Source: Aporrectodea caliginosa (lineage: Eukaryota; Annelida; Clitellata; Crassiclitellata; Lumbricidae). From it: DNA of 64,000 nt. Each line of letters begins with the position of its first letter. The stretch's first letter is position 1. Under the pieces are notes generated by a model. The model was not told where the DNA came from. It did no database searches and saw nothing but the letters and a program-made list of their open reading frames with translations. Shown one piece after another: positions 31,701 to 41,400 of this stretch. The position numbers and the translations under genes are program-made. The stretch covers positions 1,072,501 through 1,136,500 of the forward strand of contig JACEVL010000147.1 in assembly GCA_020284085.1 (NCBI GenBank), in the 5' to 3' direction.

Positions 31701-34212
31701 AGAGAAAACTAGAGAACGAATAAAGTTGTCTTTTACGTGGCCAAAGATGAGAAGAGATATAGTGAAATTTTGCAAATCATGTGAGAAATGTCAATTAAAG
31801 GCAAGAAGTTTGGTGATGGACAGGGTTCCTATCACTCCAATTCCAAGAGAAGATGTGGCGTTTAGAAGAATTACGGTGGATTGTGTAGGGCCAATCGAGC
31901 CAGCATCTGCTGCAGGTCACAAGTACTGTTTATGTATTGTCGATTCTTGCACAAGATGGCCTACAGTGTTTCTGTTGAAATCATTAACTGCGAAGGCTGT
32001 ATGTGATGCTTTGATGGAGTTGTTCATGAACGTTGGTGTACCTTCAGTGATCACAAGTGACCAAGGAACAAATTTTACTGCGAGTCTGACAAGAGAATTT
32101 CTGAATTTAATGGGGTGTAGTCCAAGATTTGATACGCCAGGTCATCCAGAAGCAGCTGGATTAGTAGAAAGATGGAACCAAACATTCAAGAAAATGATCC
32201 ATCATGTAATTGTTGACAATCCAAGGCAATGGCACAAAGTAATTCCGTTTACAGTGTGGGCATTACGAGAAGTACCGAATGCAACTACTGGAATTGCTCC
32301 TTATATGTTGGTGTATGGAAAGATTCCGCGTGGACCACTGGCAATTCTAAAAGAAAGTTGGACAAGAGAAATTAATTTACCACCTCATATTGGAATCCAA
32401 CCAGAAAAGTACTTGAAAGACATGAAAGCAAATATGGAAAAAGCATTACTGTTTGCAGAATCATATTCACGAGAGAAGCAATTACAGTATACGAATCAAT
32501 ACAACAAAAGAGCGAAACATAAAGAATTTGAACCGGGTGAAAAAGTTATTGTGTTGTATCCGACGTCAACAAATAAACTGATTTCACGATGGCATGGTCC
32601 ATGTACTGTCATACAACGAAGGTCAAAGTACTCTTATTTGATTGATATGGGTGACGATTGTCGAAAGATAATTCACGCAAATAAAATCAGAAAGTACATT
32701 ACAAGAGCAATGAGTTGTGGACTAATCGTTGAAGAAGATGAAGACTTTGGTTCAGTGGTTGAATTGCTGATGAAGAATGACTGGCAAAATGAAAAGAATT
32801 CACTGAATCTTGATCCTGATCAGATTAGCCATTTAACATTGACTCAACAAAAACAATTGCTGGAAGTATTGAACAAATATTCTGATCGCTTTTCTGAAAA
32901 GCCTGGACTATGTACATTGGTTGAACATGAAATTGAACTGAAACCGGAATTTCGTGAAAAAGAATTTATGGCTTACCGAATTCCACTCATCTATCGAGCA
33001 GAAGTTGAACGACAAATTAAAGAAATGCTTCAAGCCAACATTATAAAACCATCTTCGAGCAGAATGGCAAGTCCGTTGGTAATTGTTAAAAAGAAAGACG
33101 GTTCTCTGAGACTTGCCTGCGACTACAGATACATTAACTCGTTCACTGTGGATTGTAAATATCCGATGCCGATTGTGAAAGATGTTTTGCACAAAGTTGG
33201 AAAATCAAATGTGATCTCGATTTTTGATTGTCGAAGTGCTTACTGGACTTGTCCTGTTAAGCAAACTGATCAATGGAAAACTGCTTTTGTTACTCACAAT
33301 GGACTGTACGAGTTTACTCGTGTTCCTTTCGGAATGATCAACTCAGGAAGAACATTTGTTAAAGCAATTAACATGGTTTTACAGCCTATAAATGAATTTG
33401 CTGAGCCCTATGTAGATGACATTGCTGTGCATTCAGATGATTGGAAGATTCATTTACAGCATTTAGATGCATATTTAATGCAAATGAGACTGCATAACAT
33501 TACTCTGAACTTAAAGAAATGTATCTTTGGTAAGAGTGAGGTAAAGTTCATCGGTCATGTGGTTGGTTCTGGAACGATTCAAATGAATCCAGATAGAATT
33601 GAAAGTTTAATTAATCTGAAAACTCCAGAAACGAAGAAACAAGTTAAGCAATTGCTGGGATTTTTTGGTTACTATAGACAGTTTATCAAAGATTTTGCAC
33701 AGATTGCGAAGCCTCTATCTGATTTGACAAGCAAACATGTTCCAGATAAGATTGATTGGACTGATAGACATCAACAGGCATTTAATTTACTTAAAGATGC
33801 TGTACGCTCTAAAGTTGTTTTATATGTTTTTGATGTTGGAAAACCTTTTAATTTGTACTGCGATAGTAGTGATTTTGCAGTAGGAGCTGTGCTAACGCAG
33901 ATGGATGATAAGGGAATAGAGCGCCCTGTGTCATTTATAAGTCAGAAATTGACTGACACCCAGAAGAGATGGGCAACTGTAGAGAAAGAAGCCTATGCTA
34001 TTGTTTGGGCTCTAAATAAGTTAAAAGAGATAATAATTGGATCTAAAGTTCACATCTTTACCGATCACAATCCTTTAACTTATCTGACTGAATCTATGTC
34101 TAAGTCTGCTAAACTGGTGCGTTGGGCTTTAGCACTGCAAACTTTTGATGTAGAAGTTAATTATAAGAAAGGACGATTAAATGTTGTAGCAGATTGTTTA
34201 TCTAGATTATAA
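28708..34212 (+). CDS. Gag-protease-integrase-RT-RNase H polyprotein
   Basis: The 1834 codons are open from ATG 28708 to TAA. The N-terminal 320 residues are a charged coiled coil with near-repeats of EEKEREEKRRQ and RLQREKEEKAE, then a capsid-like segment (about 340-500). A CCHC knuckle CHNCGSDRHLMKFC starts at 608. The protease motif ALIDSGAE is at 721. Integrase has the HHCC zinc site from H988 and D1058, D1118, E1154 with D-35-E spacing, followed by a GPY/F-like part around 1272-1330 (WHGPCTV). Reverse transcriptase has YVDD at 1568-1571. RNase H has LYCDSSDFAVGAVL (from 1716) and TDHNPLTYL. No frameshift or stop separates gag and pol. Confidence 0.93.
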   Translation: MEKLSVKKQAELKKMSSERLKQRLLKAGFEEKQLEDMSREDMLEALAEVWLKEEAEEEGAVGGAVEKVTEKPPGPMSMETMMQWMMMTRQEEKEREEKRRQEEKEREEKRRQEDKEREEKRREEAERVRQEEKEMRQEELLLQREKEEKAERLQREKEEKAERLQREKEEKAENVRLEELRLQREKEELQRQQFEIQLEQLRKDREDAERRRLEQMIEFERARKSDEEIRQQQIEEKRLREEEKEKVRISELERAEEVRQEELKLQKESMEKAEAERQERLKLEQQKIALKEAQLKEEKQNREAQEQRRQEEREEQKRKQEESETMVSKIKKIGDAMKHVLPKMPNDMMEVPLYFETVENAFRSFNVQEQFWVKLLLPLMTPKARTVLNRLSFDDLDDYQVVKQHLLKEFKLTPREYRSKFIDAKKTAEETYTMFTARLKNLLNYYVKSRKVDKNFEKLFDLLVADKLKESLPPGPLQFVLSKEGTDCYEASVVADLADIHVNNRIGLAIPNKTSFGFVPNGKRNQQFTPNFGFHWKSNQETGNQFRGAEVKPNSPVVHENRESMMTRQRQVYNKSPPRFVAREGNASFTPYKRKESIEQRGAVVKRCHNCGSDRHLMKFCPVPVTASNYGKQENSRVNRIQVVDNSESQATEHQKNETEVKSVMKCHLSPDIQKEILLHNGMQKEMAGKDESTTLKKVLLQYVEVEIRGTAGKEPIKVKALIDSGAEVPVISEELLEGMKVEQIGKVNLQCVAGDAIPAKLVKVDVRLCCNDVEEEVIPHKVKCSLTPYVTLMCASIAKMGSTERFLLHPEIIAELKAVPQVKMIQGDVQANVTTRLQSQRKKVIEVEEESETESSSEEENESDDQQSLMQDGITAEMNEQEMAACKNGNLNETKEDNECDVEIGDLFEENEKDEEQQMQIADAKKFEEQQRQDESLKAWWTLAPDKESEFCVVNGLLYKRYRILEQTIYQLVLPKERRMKVMELAHESVFGGHLGEEKTRERIKLSFTWPKMRRDIVKFCKSCEKCQLKARSLVMDRVPITPIPREDVAFRRITVDCVGPIEPASAAGHKYCLCIVDSCTRWPTVFLLKSLTAKAVCDALMELFMNVGVPSVITSDQGTNFTASLTREFLNLMGCSPRFDTPGHPEAAGLVERWNQTFKKMIHHVIVDNPRQWHKVIPFTVWALREVPNATTGIAPYMLVYGKIPRGPLAILKESWTREINLPPHIGIQPEKYLKDMKANMEKALLFAESYSREKQLQYTNQYNKRAKHKEFEPGEKVIVLYPTSTNKLISRWHGPCTVIQRRSKYSYLIDMGDDCRKIIHANKIRKYITRAMSCGLIVEEDEDFGSVVELLMKNDWQNEKNSLNLDPDQISHLTLTQQKQLLEVLNKYSDRFSEKPGLCTLVEHEIELKPEFREKEFMAYRIPLIYRAEVERQIKEMLQANIIKPSSSRMASPLVIVKKKDGSLRLACDYRYINSFTVDCKYPMPIVKDVLHKVGKSNVISIFDCRSAYWTCPVKQTDQWKTAFVTHNGLYEFTRVPFGMINSGRTFVKAINMVLQPINEFAEPYVDDIAVHSDDWKIHLQHLDAYLMQMRLHNITLNLKKCIFGKSEVKFIGHVVGSGTIQMNPDRIESLINLKTPETKKQVKQLLGFFGYYRQFIKDFAQIAKPLSDLTSKHVPDKIDWTDRHQQAFNLLKDAVRSKVVLYVFDVGKPFNLYCDSSDFAVGAVLTQMDDKGIERPVSFISQKLTDTQKRWATVEKEAYAIVWALNKLKEIIIGSKVHIFTDHNPLTYLTESMSKSAKLVRWALALQTFDVEVNYKKGRLNVVADCLSRL

Positions 34213-34307
34213 GATTGTTTATTTTACTGTATTATATAGTATTAAGTTTATTGCATAATTTAGTACATGATGATTTCGCAAATTTTTAAGTTTAATTTGC
34301 TCAATCC

Positions 34308-34324
34308 AAAGAAAGGGAAGGAGG
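34308..34324 (+). promoter_or_regulatory. Polypurine tract
   Basis: AAAGAAAGGGAAGGAGG stands three bases before the 3' LTR and is the expected plus-strand primer. Confidence 0.85.
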
Positions 34325-34327
34325 TAA

Positions 34328-34747
34328 TGTGAACAAGTGTTTTGCATATATAATGAGCACAGGTGTTCTTTAGGTTGATATATATATAATGTGTATCGAT
34401 TGTTAAGCGTTTTAGTCTTAGGCCTTAGTTGCGCTGTCGGCTCGTGGGCGCTTGGCCTAAAGTAGCCTAAACATTGGCTGACGGTAGATTGTTTTACACG
34501 TGCAGTTAGCGCGCCAAACTTAGAAACTGCTGATGACAGTGAATTTGAACAATACAGTGTAGTACAGTTGTTGTAAGGCAAGAGTTGAGTTGTTGTTATA
34601 AAACTGTGTTTGAAGAAAGAAAGAAACATTCAAAGAACTGTGTCAATTTAATTCTTAAACAGTTAGAAGACGTTGAGCAATTTATATGTAGAGATAAGGA
34701 AAGTTCTTGAGGTAGGTCACAACTAAGAAAGAAAAGAGTTGGTGACA
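34328..34747 (+). repeat. 3' LTR
   Basis: A 420-bp repeat that matches the 5' LTR along its length by eye, followed by the CAGCC target duplication. Confidence 0.93.
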
Positions 34748-34799
34748 CAGCCCATATGACATTGTGTCCCGTCAATGTCAGGAAACGCTGGCAGAGTCA

Positions 34800-35080
34800 T
34801 ACGTAACCGTTTGCGTGCCTACCTCCCTATGTGATCCTTTGAATCTGGACCTGGAACCGATTCTGACCTCACCTGCGGCGGCCTGCCTATCGATTTTGTT
34901 TTAACTGAGCACTTGTGGGCGCAGTAGACATCTCGTAGTCGTAATCTTAAACTCCAAACCTCTAAAGCGCCACTCGAAACCCAAGCGCAGGGCACCAGCT
35001 TATTCACGAGCGCTGCGTCTAGTCAGAAGGTTGGTTGTCCAAGATTAGTCTGAAGGAGGTCCGAGTCCGGTTTTCAGAGG
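34800..35080 (-). mobile_element. LINE-type 3' tail, family B (minus)
   Basis: On the minus strand it contains TTCTGACTAGACGCAGCGCT, AAGCTGGTGCCCTGCGC and GAGTGGCGCTTTAGAGG, then a GATTACGACTACGAG-like end. Copies are at 1140-1345 and 51765-51880. Confidence 0.6.
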
Positions 35081-35400
35081 ATCAGAGGATCGATTACGAC
35101 TACAATACGAATACAATATGTAGGGACTGCCAGACTGACGTCTCTAACAAAGATTTTAGAGTCGTAGACATACATCTTTGTCTCTAATACAACTATTATT
35201 AAGTTGGTCTTTCTATGCAGCAGTTGAGGGACGGTATTATTATGCCTCTGCCTCTCTGGTGACAACGACTACATATTAACGCAGATCTAATTTCCGTCAA
35301 CAACAGACCTTGGCAGGTGCGGATTAGAGCCGGCAGGAGCACCGGTTGTTCTTAAGCTAATGCGTTTAATCTATAGCATTTAAACGGCTTAACAGCGGAA

Positions 35401-35424
35401 ATGCTGAAAGCAAAGATAAAACAG
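35401..35424 (+). CDS. QRSL1: QRSL1 proposed exon 1
   Basis: ATG 35401 opens MLKAKIKQ and stops at a CAG|GTTGAT donor in phase 0. Exon 2 starts with a Val codon in phase 0. The human protein also has eight residues beginning ML before the equivalent Val, so length, phase and chemistry agree. The donor is weak and no transcript evidence is available, and other short upstream exons remain possible. Confidence 0.5.
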
Positions 35425-38400
35425 GTTGATTTAATTTTAACAGTTATATTCTGCACATAAGTGCAGTGCGTACTTCAGTTAAGCTATTTGTTTAGTGTTT
35501 GGACCTTATTTATCGCTCACCCGTTTTTAGGTGGCAATGACTTTGGGGACCTGAGCCGTTTCCAAGTTGTAATGGAGCATGTGTGCTTGGGGTATAATTC
35601 GAGGAAACTATAATTATGCATCCACTGAAACTGGGCTGAGCAAAGTAATGTGGACTTACACGCTGTTGCCACTGTGCTTATGTTTATAATGTTCCGCCGC
35701 TATCATATCACCCATCTTTCTCGCTCTTGCTTCATGCATATCCGTTATAGGTAAAGTCGTAGTTTACGTTGCTAAATTATTCTAATGTCTTTAATGCCGT
35801 ACTTGACGTTGGTAAGTAAGAAGTCTACCTATGTGCATGTTAACTATCATCAATCCACCTTCCATTTCATTGAGAAATTTTTTCATCAATCCAACTTCTA
35901 TTTAATTTGAAAAAATTACTTTTATCAATCCAACTTCTATTTCATGAAAGAAATATTTTTCATCAATGGAACTTTTATTTAAGCAAAGATATATTCTCAT
36001 GGATCCAGCTTCTAATTACGGAAACAATTATTTTCATCAATCCAGTTTCTATTGAATCCAAAACTTAATTTCATCCATCCAGCTTCTATTTACGGTAAAA
36101 ATTATTTCGATCAATCCAACTTCAATTTTGAACACAGGAATGTTTTCATCAATCCCACTTCCATTTAGGGAAACAATTTCTTTCATCAATACAGCTTCCA
36201 TTTTACAGTGACAACATCAAATAATTTAGCAACGTAAACTACGACTTTACCCCGTTATATACGTCGATGTCTGTGACTTTCGCAGAATCCGCCCCATGCT
36301 CTACTTCTAAACCGCATCGACAATCGCAGCATCAATAGTTCATGCTAACATGCTAAACTACTGCAATTCACTGTTCCTGAACATAGACATAACCCAAATA
36401 AACCACATCCAAGGTATAACATATGGGAGGCTAGCTCATTTGCGGTGACTGCTGGAGTTGAAACAAACAAGTTATCGAAAAATGATTCCACATCTGAATC
36501 TGCACTTCTTTTTGGCTATAATAGTTACTATTACCGTGATTTTATCACCGGCTCATTTCCCATTGCCGTGATATTACTGCGACAGTAAACCCATTACCGC
36601 AGTAAAAATTTAAATTATTGTCCCCATTACCATGTTTTTACCATGGGAAAAATTGCAGTGTCACTCTCTAGTGACCACATAACCTGAAACCTGTTTATTT
36701 TAGAAGGTATACTATAAACGGACACAGACACTTCATATGGAGCCTTGAATCTGGTGAAAGTGAAATTTTTATTTTGCCTGGTCGAGACTAAATTTGTTGC
36801 AGTAACAATGGATTATTATCAGACTTGTATACGAGACATAAAACTTCGAGACCGAGACCGAGACAGTGGGGTTCGAGACCGAGACCGAGACAGTGGGGTC
36901 CGAGACCGAGACGAGACACCAGGTCCGAGACAGTTCGAGACAGTTCAAAACGAGTGAAATGCACATTGGACCCAATTAAGTTCCGAAACAATTTTTCTCA
37001 ACTTTTGAAGTCTAATACAATCAATCAATCAATCAATTTTCCACATCTGATTCCACATCTGAATCTGCACTTCTTTTTGGCTATAATAGTTACTATTACC
37101 GTGATTTTATCACCGGCTCATTTCCCATTGCCGTGATATTACTGCGACAGTAATACAAGGGTCAAGTCACTGAAATCAGCCGATCACCTAATTGTATAAA
37201 CTATAAAGAAATTAAATATTTCAGCCATTCAGAGATCTTCTAAATGATTCTTAAATTTAAACCAACCAACAAAATTCAATTTAGCGACATATGTCACATC
37301 ACTCACCTTGAGAAACTAGATGTTGTTAAAAAAGTTTCGCTTATGTTGGCTTTACACAAACGACGAACGGCATGCCATTTAAATTTTGGTTTTCATTGAT
37401 TTCAAACTGCGTGAATGCATATTTCACGATTTCAGGTTCTTTATGAGACATTTTAAGATATTTGGAAATTTTGGACGGAAAGTGCAAACTTAAGACTGCT
37501 TTTTTCAAAAGATTTACTCTTAAATCTTAATACCAGAAACACCGCTTTTTTAAACTTCCTGTCTTTTTGGCACTTTTACAGCGTAATACTGTACGAAGTT
37601 CCGAACAAAATACGGTTTGTACGAGAACTTTGGAGACCGCTTCTACAAGAGAACAAGACTTTCGCTTCGAGACAGTTTCCAAAAAGACAAGACTTTCGCT
37701 TCGAGACAGTTTCCAAAAAGTCGAGAAATGATCTCGAGACCGAGACCGAGACAGTGAGGTCCGAGACCGAGACATCGAAAAACCTGTCTCGAGACGTCTC
37801 GAGACCGAGACAGTGTCTCGAGACAATACAACTCTGATTATTATGTACTTTGTAGGTTGCTGCTAAAGTACACAATGGTCACTTGACAGCATCAGACCTC
37901 TGTGAACTCTGTATTGGGAGGTTGAAACAGATCAAGGAACTGAATGCCTTCATAACTGAGGTGCCAGAGTTGGCACGGAAAAGTGCCAGTGCTGCTGACA
38001 TTCGCCTGAAGAATGGTTAGTTGTTGGTCTTTAATTTTGGCTTGAAGGTTTTGACAAGGATTTTGCTCTTGGAATCAAATGAAATCAAAAGATGCTTTCA
38101 CGAGATATTGTATTTGTTGTATTTGTCATGGTTTCTACCTTATTTTTTCTCATACTTAGGTTGATCAACTGCTAACAGGCTTGCTACAAGGAGTTTAAAT
38201 ATGCGTACATTAATTAATTTAAAAAATTTCAATTTGAAGCCTGAGAATAAACCTATATTTGGTGATTTTTATGTTCAAATGAAAGAAACATATATATTCA
38301 CCACACAACCGTAATCTGCAATCTTCCACCTTCCCATATTGCAGGCTTTTGTATCGTTAGCAAGTGTTCTTTGTAAATCCTGTAAATTCACAGCATGTGT

Positions 38401-41400
38401 GATGATTTGTATGTACAGGGAGTACAAGCGTTTTGGAAGGCATACCTGTCGCATTTAAGGATAACTTTAGTACAGCTGGAATCCAGACATCCTGTGCCTC
38501 TCGAATGTTGCAAGGCTACATACCACCATACAATGCCACTGTTGTCACCAAACTTCTCGACAGAGGTGCTGTCCTCGTGGGAAAAACAAATATGGATGAA
38601 TTTGCAATGGGGTATTTGCATACTTTTAATTAATGTACTCTGTATTCAGTCTTCGTTTAGAACAGTTTATAACTTCATTTACAGTTGTTTTAAGTATTAT
38701 GTTTAGGTAAAATTAAACTGCTCTGATCTGGTATGGTTTCTTATAGAAACCTGTAGCATAATTATTAAGCTTAAGGGTTTATTAATATTTTGATGTGTTC
38801 ATGCTTGATTGCTTTGCTTTCTTTACTAGAAGAATTTTTGGACTACACATGAGTTGAAATGTATATATACAGCAATCATGTAGCAAATGGATGTATAGTT
38901 GTATACGCATGCATTTGTCTGGGCATTTATGTGTGGGTAATGTGCCATCTGAAACCTCCCTAATGTATACATGTACATGTAGATTGTAGAATTGTAGATT
39001 GTAGAATCAAGCCAGTGAAGTAGTTCCCATGATTGACTGATGGCAGATGCAGAGTTCCTGGTTTGTGCTATGCTGAGGTTGTGCAGAAGCAGCAGCTGAT
39101 TGAAGCAATACGAGCACTGGGTGCAGTCACTCACTGGCATTCCTTGGCCTGATTGTAGAGTGCATCATCTTCAGTCCACTAAATCCGTGCTGTTACGAGC
39201 AGTCGTCCGTAGACTAATAATAGAGAGCTTATGACAGTAAATGCTCAATATCACTGGTCGCTGATAAATATAACCTCATTTATTGTGTTATGTCTGTGCT
39301 GTAGTTGTGGATCAGTAGATGGCGCTTTTGGTCCGGTTAGAAATCCTTGGAAGTATCCTTTCAAGAAAGCACGAGAAATACCCGTAGAACATGTTGTGCA
39401 GACAGCCACATCGTTAACGAGACAGACTGAGCGGGGAAGGCAGTTCCATAGTTCATCAACATCTCAAGCTGCAGAAACTGAGGTCAATCTGGACTGGCAT
39501 ATAGCAGGAGGCAGCTCAGGTGGCAGTGCTGTTAGCGTTGCTACTGGTGCTGTCTTTGCGTGAGTTAATTCTTTTCTGTTATTTAATGATTTTGAGTTTG
39601 AAAATTCTCCATTTTGCATATGATTTAACAAACGGGTGACAAGGCTGAGAAGCTTTGGCAAATTCTTCATTAACAAATATATCTGATCATGAAGCCAAAC
39701 CTAAGTTATCTGGTGACTCAGCTGATAGCAAATTTGACTGTTTTTGATGTATCTAAACTGAATGAAAGAGTATTGGTTAGCAATTGTTTACTATTTCATT
39801 CATTAATATGCCAGATCAAATTTTTAGGTTAAGTGTAAAGGTAAAGATAGTTTACATGATCTCTAGCCAGTCATTTGAACTGTTTCAACATTTTGGCCCT
39901 TTATTCAGAATTTGCCCTAAAATTTGAGTTCCAAACTGAGTTCTTCCCTTTAACTCTGATGTCTGAAGCTCATTGCATTAAGTGATGGCATGCCAATATC
40001 TAAATAGTTTGTGATTCACTTGACTGAAATAGAAACATTTCCTTTGTTGTAGAGTGTTTTTGTCTTTTATTCCAATTCTAACTGAGCTAAGGATTATTAA
40101 TTATGTAAAATTTCTGATTGTATGGCCAGGGCTCTTGGTTCAGACACTGGTGGTTCAACACGTAACCCTGCCTCGTACTGTGGAGTGGTTGGGTTAAAAC
40201 CAACGTATGGCCTGTTATCTCGCCATGGTCTTATTCCTCTTGTCAATTCAATGGATGTTCCCGGAATACTTACACGCTCAGTGGACGATTCTGCGCTCAT
40301 TCTTAGTAAGATTTAGAGGACTGTAAAATGGCTTCATCTAGTTTTTACTTTGTTTTCGTATGTGTCAGATTATTGCTCAGCATCTGTGCTTTGGAATTTG
40401 CTTAGAGGTTCATAAAGGACGTCTGCAAAACTGACCTGCTTTGGACCCTACCTTGCCCACATTTCTCTGAATTTGTCATTAGTCTGCTGATCCCTCTTTG
40501 TGAAGACCTCAAAGGAATGGAGCATGTGTACATTAGAAGCCTATGAAATCATGTTGTATTAATACAGTCTAAAGACTAGTTAAACTTAGGCCTGTACAGC
40601 GTGGGCTTATTTATGCAATCTTGGCTTATATACCGGTCTGCTTAATGTGAAGTGGTCTTACGTTCCCAAAAGCTATTGACATGCCACATTGGTTAATATG
40701 CCATACAAAAACTGCAGTGAATGTGTCTATTGTAGATGTTTTGGCTGGCCATGACCCCTTGGATTCTACAACTGTTGCTGAATGTACTGATCCTGTTGTT
40801 CTTCCTGAGAATGCTTCTGTGAAGGGCTTAAAAATTGGCATTCCAAAGGTATTAATTTAAGAAGTACCAATGTTTTATCACTTTTTGGTTGAATATATTT
40901 TAGGATAAATATTACATTCTAAAACTGGTTGGTTAGTTGCTGTTTAACAACACTCTTTAATAAATAAAGATGATTAGCATTGCCCTCCTTTCTCCAGGCT
41001 TGGGACTGGCACTGATTCAAAAACGATTCTGTAATTTGAATGATAAGCATCTCCAACATTTAGTCATCATGCAGCCATTGTATTAGTAAAGGTTGTTCAA
41101 TTAAGACATCCAGGTAGTTTGAGATGAAAAATGATTTAGTTTTTTCCTACTTAAATTATTTATTGTTATATAACAAAGCTGTTTAAAAGATTGCGAATAC
41201 TTTTATGTTAGGTTTGCCAGTTTCTTTAACGTTTTGGTACTTTTTACAAATAGGAGTACCATGCACCTGGATTGTCAGCTGACATGCGTGATGCATGGCA
41301 ACATGTGGCAGATGCACTGGAAAATGCAGGAGCTTGCGTTGAACAGGTGTCATTGCCACATACTGCATTGTCAATCGTGTGTTACCATGTTTTGTGTGCC

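Larger units (their letters stand above)
28025..34747 (+). mobile_element. Complete Gmr1-like Ty3/gypsy LTR retrotransposon
   Basis: Two 420-bp LTRs (28025-28444 and 34328-34747) begin TGTGAAC and end GGTGACA. By eye they are identical, which points to a recent insertion. CAGCC is duplicated on both sides (28020-28024, 34748-34752). A primer-binding site (28449-28463), one long ORF (28708-34212) and a polypurine tract (34308-34324) are in order. The domain order is gag, protease, integrase, reverse transcriptase, RNase H. Gypsy-type sequence with this copia-type order is the hallmark of the Gmr1 group. It sits between ATP13A1 and QRSL1 in their orientation and looks capable of activity. Confidence 0.93.

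Noticed and set aside
36745..37136. ORFs encoding [12 protein letters not shown] repeats (SR/RD-like protein)
   Set aside because: They are translations of the GAGACC hexamer repeat in several frames and both strands; not conserved coding.
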